A DNA stretch of 64,000 nucleotides from CAYFPS01 sp964345075 (GTDB taxonomy: Bacteria; CAIWAD01): positions 260,650-324,649 of the forward strand of contig CAYFPS010000001.1 in assembly GCA_964345075.1 (NCBI GenBank), in the 5' to 3' direction. Both the position numbers and the translations under genes were made by a program. Below the pieces are notes generated by a model. That model did not search any database. It was not told the DNA's origin and saw nothing but the letters and a program-made list of their open reading frames with translations. This document shows positions 51,433 to 59,199 of the stretch, piece after piece. Numbering within the stretch: the stretch's first letter is position 1; each line of letters opens with the position of its first letter.

Positions 51433-52113
51433 ATGACTTTGCCTTCTTCCGTTGTGCTGCTTTCCGGCGGCATGGATTCCTGTGTTACGCTGGCGATGGC
51501 CCTGCGCGAGAGCCAGCCACACCTGTTGCATGTGCATTACGGCCAGCGCACGCAGGCTGCCGAGGAGCGGGCTTTTCGCGCGGTAGCCGATCACTATGCC
51601 ATTCCTGAAGAGCGCCGCCTGATTGTCGACATCAGCCACCTGACCTCAATCGGTGGAAGTTCCCTGACCGATTTCTCCGAAGAGGTGGAAGACGGCAAGC
51701 TCGATGGGGATGGAATTCCTCGAACCTATGTCCCCTTTCGCAATGGAAACCTGCTGAGTATCGCCGCCAGCTGGGCGGAAGTGCTTGCTGCTCAAAGTAT
51801 ATGGCTCGGCGTTGTGGAGGAGGATGGCAGCGGCTATCCTGACTGTCGCGCCGACTTCATTTCTGCCATGGAGCAGTCGATAAGGCAAGGGAGTGCCGGA
51901 TTGGGTCGCCTGGTGGTACGCGCCCCGCTGATCTCCTTGAACAAGAGCGAGATCGTCCGGCAGGGACTTGAACTGAACGCCCCCCTTGAGAAGACCTGGA
52001 GCTGCTACCGCAGCGGTGATGCCGCCTGTGGTACCTGTGATTCCTGCCTGCTGAGGTTAAGAGCCTTTGAAGGTGCAGGTGAAGTGGATCGAATTCACTA
52101 TTGTAAGGAATGA
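51433..52113 (+). CDS. queC: 7-cyano-7-deazaguanine synthase QueC
   Basis: QueC converts 7-carboxy-7-deazaguanine to preQ0, using ATP and ammonia. The 226-residue protein has the PP-loop SGGMDS (11-16), HYGQRTQAAEE, YVPFRNGNLLSIAASWAE, GVVEEDGSGYPDCR, and the C-terminal zinc cysteines CYRSGDAACGTCDSC. Pairing with queE is usual; queD and queF are not in the window, so the rest of the pathway must lie elsewhere. Confidence 0.95.
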   Translation: MTLPSSVVLLSGGMDSCVTLAMALRESQPHLLHVHYGQRTQAAEERAFRAVADHYAIPEERRLIVDISHLTSIGGSSLTDFSEEVEDGKLDGDGIPRTYVPFRNGNLLSIAASWAEVLAAQSIWLGVVEEDGSGYPDCRADFISAMEQSIRQGSAGLGRLVVRAPLISLNKSEIVRQGLELNAPLEKTWSCYRSGDAACGTCDSCLLRLRAFEGAGEVDRIHYCKE

Positions 52114-52152
52114 CACTCCCCCGCAGCTTGCAGACCGGACAACAGAGGTGCC

Positions 52153-54429
52153 ATGTCCAACAGCCCAACTTCTGGTCAGCTTGCCGAGTGGTCTCGCCTG
52201 ATTGAGCACATGGCTGGTGAGGTCATGGTCCTTGATGCCGATTATCACATCCTCCTCGCCAATCAAGCCCTTCGCAAGCAATTCTCTCAGGGAATTCCCG
52301 AAAAAGCAACCTGTCACGCCCTATTGCTGGGCCGCGAGCAGCCTTGTTCGGACGCGGGAGTGGATTGCCCCCTGCGGGAAGCCGAGCGCCTCGGGAGGGC
52401 GGTAGAGGATCAGCAGCTGCGCTTGCAAGAAGACGGCGAGCACTCTATGCAAGTGACAATTTCACCGCTGTTTGATGACACGGGCGAGCCCTGCGCCTTT
52501 TTGTCCCAGGCCTTACCCAACAAGTGCGAAGAGGCTGAAAGCCGCGAGCGCGAGCTTTACCTGCGCAGCCTGGTTCAGCTTGCCCAGGGCCTTGATACAC
52601 CCTTCATGCTGGTTGATCGTCATGGCTATATCCGTCACCTGAACCCCGAGGGCCGCCGCCTTCTGGGCCTGGAGCCCGACGAGTTGATGCCCGAAACCCG
52701 CCTGGTCGATTGTCTTGTGGGCGATGATCAGCGGGTCATTGAAACTCTGCTGAAGCGCATTAAATCGGGCGACAAGTTCAGTGACCTTTCCGTGCAATTG
52801 CTTGCCGCTGATGGAAGAGTCGAGAGTCTTCGCATCAGTGGCGCCGTCTGCCCGGACAAGGATGGCGGTCCGATGGCGGTCATTTCCGTGGTGGATTCGC
52901 CTATCACCCGCGAGCTGCAGCGCGGCATGCTGCTGCGCGATTCGGTCCTGAAGGAGACCCACGACCTTGTGGCCATCGAGAACCCGCAGGGACTGGTCGA
53001 GTTTGTCAACGAGGCTTTTTGCCGGGCGACGGGGCATTCGGCTACGGATATTCAGGGCACCTTTGTGCGCAGCCTGCGCGGCAAGGAAAACGACCCCTGC
53101 AAGATGCGCGAAATGGAGCAGTGCCTGCTTTCTGGAAAATCCTGGCAGGGAAACTATGCCCTGCAGAAGGCCGACGGCCATGACCTTGTCTGCGAGGCCA
53201 GCATTGTGCCTGTAACCCTGCCCGATGGCGTCTATCAGGTGGCCCTGATGAATGACCTGAGCCGCGAGCGCGAGCTGCAGGGCCGACTTGCGCACAGTCA
53301 GAAGATGGAGGCGGTGGGCACTCTGGCAGGCGGCATCGCCCATGACTTCAACAATATCCTGCAGGCCATTCTGGGTTATTCCGGGCTGCTGCTGACGGAG
53401 GCGGAGCGCGGTGGCCGCACATCGGAAGAGCTAAGAGAAATCAACCGCGCCGGTAAGCGTGCTGCGGACCTGATTGCCCAGCTGATGGCCTTCAGTCGTC
53501 AGGGACCCTCGCTCAAGTCGGAGCTGCAACTCAGGAGCCTGGTCAAGGAAGTGGCCAAGCTGCTTCGTGGCTTCATTCCGCCCTCGATCACGGTGGATGT
53601 GGAACTGACCGGCACTGTCCGGCCGATTTTTGCCGACGCCACGCAGATGCATCAGGTGCTGATGAACCTTTGCACCAATGCCTATCACGCCATGCGCGAT
53701 ACTGGCGGTCAGCTTGTGGTGCGGCTCTCGGAGGTGAGTGCCGCGGAAGCTGGCCTGAAGGATGTCGCGACAGGCAGCTGCGCACGGATAGAGGTGAGCG
53801 ATACCGGGCATGGCATGGACCCGAAGACCCTCGAGCATATCTTCGACCCCTATTTCACAACCAAGAAGCAGGGCGAGGGCACGGGGCTGGGCCTTGCTGT
53901 GGTACTGGGTGTGGTTGAAAGCCACGATGGCCGCATCGAGGTGAATTCTGCCCCGGGTGGAGGAACATGCTTTACGCTCTATCTGCCCTGCATTGAAGGC
54001 GAGCGGCGCGCGTTGAATGATGAAGGCAAGCGGCCCGCTCTGCCGCTGGGGCGCGAGCGCGTTCTGCTGGTGGATGATGAGCCCTCCATTCTTTCCGTTC
54101 TGGAGAGGCTTCTGATGCGGCTTGGTTATGAAGTCAAGACCGCCGGGACTGCCGAGGCGGCACTTGATGAGCTGGCGAGCTGGCAGCCGCAAATTGTTCT
54201 GTCGGATCTGATCATGCCCGGTATGAGTGGCCTTGAGCTTGCCCGCAAGCTGGAGGTGGAGCGACCGGAGATTCGCGTGATGCTCTCAACCGGCTACTCC
54301 CAGTATGCCAGGATTGAGGACATGGTGGCCTGCGGCGTGCGCGACCTGCTGGACAAGCCCTACGATCCTTCCGAGCTGGCCCACCGCGTGCGCCGGGTGC
54401 TGGACGACGACTACCGCATGAGCTGCTGA
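52153..54429 (+). CDS. Hybrid PAS histidine kinase with receiver domain
   Basis: A 758-residue soluble hybrid kinase without membrane helices. PAS1 (about 10-125) has cysteines in CHALLLGREQPCSDAGVDCPL, a pattern seen in some PAS domains. PAS2 spans about 140-255 and PAS3 about 260-375. HisKA has H397 in GGIAHDFNNILQAILGYSGLL, HATPase has NLCTNAYHAM, DTGHGM and GTGLGLAVV, and the receiver (about 635-750) has D685 in IVLSDLIMPGM and LDKPYDP. It probably passes phosphate to its own receiver or to another regulator. It lies downstream of queC, on the same strand. Confidence 0.92.
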   Translation: MSNSPTSGQLAEWSRLIEHMAGEVMVLDADYHILLANQALRKQFSQGIPEKATCHALLLGREQPCSDAGVDCPLREAERLGRAVEDQQLRLQEDGEHSMQVTISPLFDDTGEPCAFLSQALPNKCEEAESRERELYLRSLVQLAQGLDTPFMLVDRHGYIRHLNPEGRRLLGLEPDELMPETRLVDCLVGDDQRVIETLLKRIKSGDKFSDLSVQLLAADGRVESLRISGAVCPDKDGGPMAVISVVDSPITRELQRGMLLRDSVLKETHDLVAIENPQGLVEFVNEAFCRATGHSATDIQGTFVRSLRGKENDPCKMREMEQCLLSGKSWQGNYALQKADGHDLVCEASIVPVTLPDGVYQVALMNDLSRERELQGRLAHSQKMEAVGTLAGGIAHDFNNILQAILGYSGLLLTEAERGGRTSEELREINRAGKRAADLIAQLMAFSRQGPSLKSELQLRSLVKEVAKLLRGFIPPSITVDVELTGTVRPIFADATQMHQVLMNLCTNAYHAMRDTGGQLVVRLSEVSAAEAGLKDVATGSCARIEVSDTGHGMDPKTLEHIFDPYFTTKKQGEGTGLGLAVVLGVVESHDGRIEVNSAPGGGTCFTLYLPCIEGERRALNDEGKRPALPLGRERVLLVDDEPSILSVLERLLMRLGYEVKTAGTAEAALDELASWQPQIVLSDLIMPGMSGLELARKLEVERPEIRVMLSTGYSQYARIEDMVACGVRDLLDKPYDPSELAHRVRRVLDDDYRMSC

Positions 54430-54442
54430 GACAAAAGGAAAA

Positions 54443-54485
54443 CCCCGCTTCTGGCGGGGCTCCCAGCCGGCGTTGAGGACCGGCT
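54443..54485 (+). terminator. Tandem hairpins after the hybrid kinase
   Basis: CCCCGC (54443-54448) with GCGGGG (54454-54459), then AGCCGG (54465-54470) with CCGGCT (54480-54485). Neither has a T-run, so termination may be Rho-dependent, or these hairpins only protect the mRNA end. They also lie at the end of the convergent small minus-strand gene. Confidence 0.45.
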
Positions 54486-54508
54486 GCTTGTCACACAGGT
54501 AAGGAGGT

Positions 54509-54772
54509 TCAGTTTAGTCTGGACCGGAAAATCGGCCAGCAGGCAATGGCCTGGCAGAAGAGGTGCCTGCGGCCACTGTCCATTCCACGGCACCAGCAGG
54601 TAGCCAGTTCAGCCATCAGCATCTGCAGTTGTTGAAGCACATCGGCTTCCGTGTCGATGCTGCGGCGTGCCCAGCGCAGAAGGCCGGCCGTGTTTTCATA
54701 GGCAGATACGGGGTCGTCGCTCAAGAGGTACTCGTGTACCCGATTGATTCCCATGCGAAGATGTGCGTCCAT
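54509..54772 (-). CDS. Small helical protein of unknown function (87 aa)
   Basis: An 87-residue frame with a strong ribosome site (CGGGAGG, five bases before the ATG). It begins MDAHLRMGINRVHEYLLSD and continues AYENTAGLLRWARRSIDTEADVLQQLQMLMAELATCWCRGM: all-helical, charged, no signal peptide. I recognise no family. It is divergent from icmF, and a 17-codon frame with its own ribosome site lies just upstream on the same strand. Confidence 0.6.
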   Translation of the reverse strand: MDAHLRMGINRVHEYLLSDDPVSAYENTAGLLRWARRSIDTEADVLQQLQMLMAELATCWCRGMDSGRRHLFCQAIACWPIFRSRLN

Positions 54773-54799
54773 CGTGGCCTCCCGTTTTTTCTTCCTGCT

Positions 54800-54853
54800 C
54801 TACTCTTCGGCATTCCAGAGGGCCAAATCGAGTGCCTCGCCCAAGAATTCCAT
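54800..54853 (-). CDS. Tiny open frame (17 codons) ahead of the 87-aa gene
   Basis: ATG-initiated frame MEFLGEALDLALWNAEE with GGGAG about five bases before the start, ending 27 bases before the next gene's ATG. Both carry good ribosome sites, so it could be a translated leader, or an antisense product against the icmF leader. Too short to judge by composition. Confidence 0.35.
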   Translation of the reverse strand: MEFLGEALDLALWNAEE

Positions 54854-54873
54854 TGAGACTCCCTACCTTGGAA

Positions 54874-54889
54874 GCTCGCCAAAGCGAGC
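54874..54889. promoter_or_regulatory. Hairpin in the icmF leader
   Basis: GCTCGC (54874-54879) pairs with GCGAGC (54884-54889) around CAAA, ending just before the icmF ribosome site (GGAGAG). The divergent gap is only about 50 bases, so the icmF promoter must overlap the tiny minus-strand frame. I could not see a clear one. Confidence 0.4.
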
Positions 54890-54903
54890 ACAGGAGAGCC
54901 TTC

Positions 54904-57900
54904 ATGGAGCGTTACGCCCTGAACAACCGCATTCGAATCGTTACGGCCGCCAGCCTGTATGACGGCCACGATGCCGCCATCAATATCATGCGCCGCGTCT
55001 TTCAGTCGGCCGGAGCCGAGGTCATTCACCTGGGGCATAATCGCAGCGTGATGGACATTGTGCGCGCGGCCCTGCAGGAAGACGCGCAGGCCGTTGCCAT
55101 CAGCAGCTATCAGGGTGGGCATGTGCGCTTCTTCAAGTACATGCGCGATCTGTTGAACGAGCGCGGTGCCGGTCACGTAAAGATTTTCGGTGGCGGTGGT
55201 GGCGTAATCGTCAAGGCGGAAATCGAAGAGCTGCACGCTTATGGCGTAACCCGCATTTTCAGCCCGCAGGACGGTGCCGCCATGGGGCTTGAGGGCATGA
55301 TCGACATAGCGCTGAAGGCCAGTGATACAGATCCCGCCGGATCCCTGCCCGATGCCTTTGATGCCAGACTTGAGCGCTGCGATGAAGTGGCGCTTGGCAG
55401 GGCGATCACTCTTGCCGAACGTATCACCGATGGTCTCGAGCCGGAAGGCGCTGCGCTTGTATCACAACTGATCAGCGCGGGAAGGGCCCGCAAGACACCG
55501 GTTGTCGGGATTACAGGTACCGGTGGAGCAGGCAAGAGCTCGCTGACCGACGAACTGCTGCGCCGCTTTCTCAACACCTTTCCGGAAAAGCGTGTTGCGG
55601 TTGTCTGCGTGGATCCAAGCAAGCGCAAGAGCGGCGGCGCTCTGTTGGGCGACCGCATTCGTATGAACTCGCTGGAGAGCGAGCGCGTTTTCATGCGCAG
55701 TCTGGCCACGCGCAGCTCGGGCTCCGAAATTGCACCTGCCACCTCCGATGTGATACAACTTCTGAAGGGCGCGGGCTTCGATCTGGTGATTCTGGAAACC
55801 AGCGGAATTGGCCAGGGCGCCAGCGCTGTGGTCGATCTGGTGGACTTCTCGATTTACGCGATGACTGCCGAGTACGGCGCGGCCAGCCAGCTGGAAAAGA
55901 TCGACATGCTGGACTATGCCGACATGGTTGTGCTCAACAAGTTTGAGAAGCGGGGCAGCGAGGACGCCCTGCGCGATGTTCGTCGCCAGTACCGCCGCGC
56001 CCATGAGATTTCCTGGGATGTGCCGGAAGAGGATCTGCCCGTATACGGCACCATTGCCAGCCGCTTTGATTGCAATGGAACCGACTGGTTCTTCGATCAT
56101 CTGTTGCGCGAGCTTACCGAGCGCACGGGCGTGGACTTCAGCCACACGCCGCTGACCACTCATGCCGAGGTGCAGCGCCGCCAGATCATTCCCGGCGAAA
56201 GGCAAAATTATCTGGGTGAAATTTCCCGCACGGTTCGTGACTATCATGGTCGTGTATCACGGGAAGCCGAGCTCTTGCGCCGCCGCCAGCACCTGGTGGG
56301 CGCTCTGGATGAGCTGGGTGGATCGCAGCCGGAAATTGAGGTCGCGCTGGCCAAACTTGATGCCAAACTGGGCGACGAGCCTCGCAAGACACTTGCAGCC
56401 TTCCGCGAACAGCTTGCGTGTTACACGGGCAGCGAATACCGCTACACGGTGCGCGATCGAGAATTCGTGCAGGATCTGGTGAAGAAGAGCCTTTCCGGCA
56501 GCGATATTCCGCGGGTTGCTCTGCCTCGTTATTCGGATGACGGGGACCTTTACCGTTTTGTGATGAGCGAAAATCTGCCCGGCTTCTTCCCGTATACGGC
56601 CGGCGTTTTTCCCTTCAAGCGCCAGGGTGAAGATCCCACGCGGCAGTTTGCCGGTGAAGGACCGCCCGAGCGGACCAATCGCCGTTTTCACTACCTGAGC
56701 CGTAACGCGGAAGCCAAGCGCCTCTCCACGGCCTTTGATTCCGTGACCCTTTACGGCGAAGATCCCGCCGAGCGCCCGGATATCTTTGGCAAGGTGGGCG
56801 AGTCAGGCGTTTCGATCTGCACGCTGGACGACATGAAGCGGCTGTTTGACGGTTTTGATCTGTGTTCGCCCACAACTTCCGTCAGCATGACGATCAATGG
56901 CCCCGCGCCAATGATTCTGGCCATGTTCCTCAACACGGCCGTTGATTTTGCCATCGATCGTTTCCGTGATACAGAGGGCCGTGATCCAAACACGGTTGAG
57001 CGGGAAGAGATCAAACGCCTCAGCCTGCAAACCGTCCGCGGCACGGTTCAGGCGGATATCCTCAAGGAAGATCAGGCGCAGAACACCTGCATTTTCTCTA
57101 CCGAGTTCGCGCTTAAGCTGATGGGTGATGTGCAGGAGTGGTTCATCGAAAAGGGCGTGCGCAACTACTACAGCGTGTCCATTTCCGGTTATCACATTGC
57201 GGAGGCGGGCGCTAATCCGATCAGCCAGCTGGCCTTCACGCTGGCCAACGGCTTCACCTATGTGGAGTATTACTTAAGCCGCGGCATGAAGATCGACGAC
57301 TTCGCGCCCAACCTTTCCTTCTTCTTCTCAAACGGCCTGGATCCGGAATACAGCGTGATCGGTCGTGTGGCGCGCCGCATCTGGGCCATTGCCATTCGTG
57401 ATATCTACGGCGGCAACGAGCGCAGCCAGAAGCTCAAGTATCACATTCAGACCAGCGGCCGCAGCCTGCATGCGCAGGAGATGGACTTCAACGACATTCG
57501 CACGACGCTGCAGGCGCTCCTGGCCGTATACGACAACTGCAACAGCCTGCACACCAATGCCTACGACGAGGCGGTGACCACGCCCACGGAAGAAAGCGTG
57601 CGCCGCGCCCTGGCCATTCAGCTGATCGTGAATCACGAGTTCGGTGTTACAAAATGCGAGAACCCGCTGCAGGGTGCCTTCATCACCGACGAACTGACGG
57701 ATCTGGTGGAAGAGGCCGTGCTTTCCGAATTCCAGCGCCTAAGCGAGCGTGGCGGCGTGCTGGGAGCAATGGAAACACAGTACCAGCGTAGCCGGATTCA
57801 GGAAGAGTCGATGATCTACGAGCTGAAGAAGCAATCGGGCGAGCTGCCGATCATGGGCGTCAACACCTTCCTGCGTGAAGGCGGCAGCGAAGTGCCCGAG

Positions 57901-58137
57901 AACATCGAGCTGGCCCGCGCCTCCGATGAAGAGAAGCAGCTGCAGGTGGATCGCCTGCGGGCCTTCCAAAGTGAGCACGCCGTCAAGGCGGAGGCTGCGC
58001 TGGCCCGGTTAAGGCAGGTGGCTCTGGAGGGTGGCAATCTTTTCGCCGAGCTGATGGAAACCGTGCGCGTCGCATCGCTGGGGCAGATCACGCGCTGCCT
58101 TTACGATGTGGGCGGCCAGTACCGGCGCAACATGTAA
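54904..58137 (+). CDS. icmF: Fused isobutyryl-CoA mutase IcmF
   Basis: IcmF interconverts isobutyryl-CoA and butyryl-CoA (sometimes pivalyl-CoA) with adenosylcobalamin and carries its own G-protein chaperone. The 1077-residue protein has three parts. The B12 domain (about 10-140) has the ligand H22 in DGHDAAINIM. The MeaB-like GTPase has Walker A GTGGAGKS at 205-212, DPSKRKSGGALLGDRIRM, ETSGIGQ and the IcmF-specific base motif NKFEKRGS. The mutase barrel (about 540-1050) has GFFPYTAGVFPFKRQGEDPTRQFAGEG. GGAGAG before the ATG decides the start. Five octamer copies and two GTGTTACA variants fall in the gene. Confidence 0.95.
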   Translation: MERYALNNRIRIVTAASLYDGHDAAINIMRRVFQSAGAEVIHLGHNRSVMDIVRAALQEDAQAVAISSYQGGHVRFFKYMRDLLNERGAGHVKIFGGGGGVIVKAEIEELHAYGVTRIFSPQDGAAMGLEGMIDIALKASDTDPAGSLPDAFDARLERCDEVALGRAITLAERITDGLEPEGAALVSQLISAGRARKTPVVGITGTGGAGKSSLTDELLRRFLNTFPEKRVAVVCVDPSKRKSGGALLGDRIRMNSLESERVFMRSLATRSSGSEIAPATSDVIQLLKGAGFDLVILETSGIGQGASAVVDLVDFSIYAMTAEYGAASQLEKIDMLDYADMVVLNKFEKRGSEDALRDVRRQYRRAHEISWDVPEEDLPVYGTIASRFDCNGTDWFFDHLLRELTERTGVDFSHTPLTTHAEVQRRQIIPGERQNYLGEISRTVRDYHGRVSREAELLRRRQHLVGALDELGGSQPEIEVALAKLDAKLGDEPRKTLAAFREQLACYTGSEYRYTVRDREFVQDLVKKSLSGSDIPRVALPRYSDDGDLYRFVMSENLPGFFPYTAGVFPFKRQGEDPTRQFAGEGPPERTNRRFHYLSRNAEAKRLSTAFDSVTLYGEDPAERPDIFGKVGESGVSICTLDDMKRLFDGFDLCSPTTSVSMTINGPAPMILAMFLNTAVDFAIDRFRDTEGRDPNTVEREEIKRLSLQTVRGTVQADILKEDQAQNTCIFSTEFALKLMGDVQEWFIEKGVRNYYSVSISGYHIAEAGANPISQLAFTLANGFTYVEYYLSRGMKIDDFAPNLSFFFSNGLDPEYSVIGRVARRIWAIAIRDIYGGNERSQKLKYHIQTSGRSLHAQEMDFNDIRTTLQALLAVYDNCNSLHTNAYDEAVTTPTEESVRRALAIQLIVNHEFGVTKCENPLQGAFITDELTDLVEEAVLSEFQRLSERGGVLGAMETQYQRSRIQEESMIYELKKQSGELPIMGVNTFLREGGSEVPENIELARASDEEKQLQVDRLRAFQSEHAVKAEAALARLRQVALEGGNLFAELMETVRVASLGQITRCLYDVGGQYRRNM

Positions 58138-58142
58138 CGCTG

Positions 58143-58724
58143 CTAGCGCAGGCGCACCAGAATCTCCGACTCGTCCCAGAACTCTGGACTGGCGAAGCTT
58201 GTCCTCAAGAGGGAATCCAGCTCGGCTGTTTCGCCCAGCATGATCCAGCGATCATCCACTTCCGTGGCCTGCCCGCATTCTCCCCGTTGGAAGGCCTTGT
58301 CCAGGTCTTCAATGTCAAGGCTGGAAACAAAGAGTGTGTCGGCGTCAATCCGGTAGCGGAAGACGCCGTGCAGGGGCAGAAAATGTGCCTGCAAAAGGCC
58401 GGCCCCGGCGGGCTCTTCGGCGGGCAACAGGTCGAGGTAGTTTTGTCCGTCCATTTGAAAACTTCCTGCGCCCAGCGATCCGCAATGATTGCCCGAACGT
58501 ACCATCAACAGCAGGCTGTCTGCGGTGGGGCTGAAGACCCAGAGGTCCTGCCCGTCCCGCTCCTGCCAGCTACCATGCAGGGCCGGATCGTCCTTCATTG
58601 GGCCTGAATGCCAAGGGTGGAGCGAATAAATGCAGCCGGAGCTCGTCATCAGGAGAAGAAGGGCCGTGGTCGCCTTGCAGATTCGGTGACACATCCCTTT
58701 TTTGATGCCATGAAGATTCGCCAT
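58143..58724 (-). CDS. Lipoprotein of unknown function
   Basis: About 193 residues. The N-terminal signal MCHRICKATTALLLLMTSSGC ends in a lipobox; the mature part is acidic, with WQERDGQDLWVFSPTADSLLLMVRSG and a likely beta-rich fold. I know no family for it. The start is either the ATG at 58724 (GGAGCAGGAA upstream), which overlaps the start of the divergent gene by 15 bases, or the ATG at 58694 right at the signal peptide. It converges with icmF, with only five bases between them and no terminator. Confidence 0.65.
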   Translation of the reverse strand: MANLHGIKKGMCHRICKATTALLLLMTSSGCIYSLHPWHSGPMKDDPALHGSWQERDGQDLWVFSPTADSLLLMVRSGNHCGSLGAGSFQMDGQNYLDLLPAEEPAGAGLLQAHFLPLHGVFRYRIDADTLFVSSLDIEDLDKAFQRGECGQATEVDDRWIMLGETAELDSLLRTSFASPEFWDESEILVRLR

Positions 58725-59195
58725 TTCCTGCTCCTGTGTCTTGTTTTCGGCCTGGCCGCCGCGCAACCTGTGCGGGCCGGTACCGAAGCCTCTTTTGACA
58801 GCCTCTATCAGCAGGCACTAAGCCATTTTCGCGCGGGCGAATACGCCAGTGCCGAAGAGGGCTTTTCCGCCCTGTTGACAGGACCTGAGCGCAACAGCAA
58901 ACTGCTGGACAACTGCTACTACTGGCTGGGGGAGTGTCGTTACGCGGACCAGGCCTGGCTTGACGCGCTCAGTTACTTCTACAAGGTGCTTGAGTTTCCC
59001 TGGCCAGGCAAGGAAGAGGCAAGCCGCCTGAAGATTGCTCTTTGCTGGCAGAATCTTGGTGACAGCGAGCGGGCCTGTCTGGAGGCGCGCGCACTTTTCG
59101 AGCTCTTCCCTCAAGGTGAATACGCCGCCCGCGCAAAGCGCCTGGCCGATCTTGCCTGTGATCAGGCGGCGGCTGCGGGAAAGGTCACCGACTGA
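58710..59195 (+). CDS. Secreted TPR-like protein (YbgF/CpoB C-terminal type)
   Basis: 161 residues with a signal peptide (MKIRHFLLLCLVFGLAAAQPVRA) and two to three helical TPR-like repeats: LYQQALSHFRAGEYASAEEGFSALLTG, then LLDNCYYWLGECRYADQAWLDALSYFYKVLEFPWPGKEEASRLKIALCWQNLG. The pattern resembles the C-terminal part of CpoB/YbgF, which works in the periplasm with cell-wall synthesis and the Tol system. No Tol-Pal genes are adjacent; an M23 peptidase starts four bases later. No clear ribosome site precedes the ATG, but the signal peptide fixes the start. Confidence 0.8.
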   Translation: MKIRHFLLLCLVFGLAAAQPVRAGTEASFDSLYQQALSHFRAGEYASAEEGFSALLTGPERNSKLLDNCYYWLGECRYADQAWLDALSYFYKVLEFPWPGKEEASRLKIALCWQNLGDSERACLEARALFELFPQGEYAARAKRLADLACDQAAAAGKVTD

Positions 59196-59199
59196 GTCC

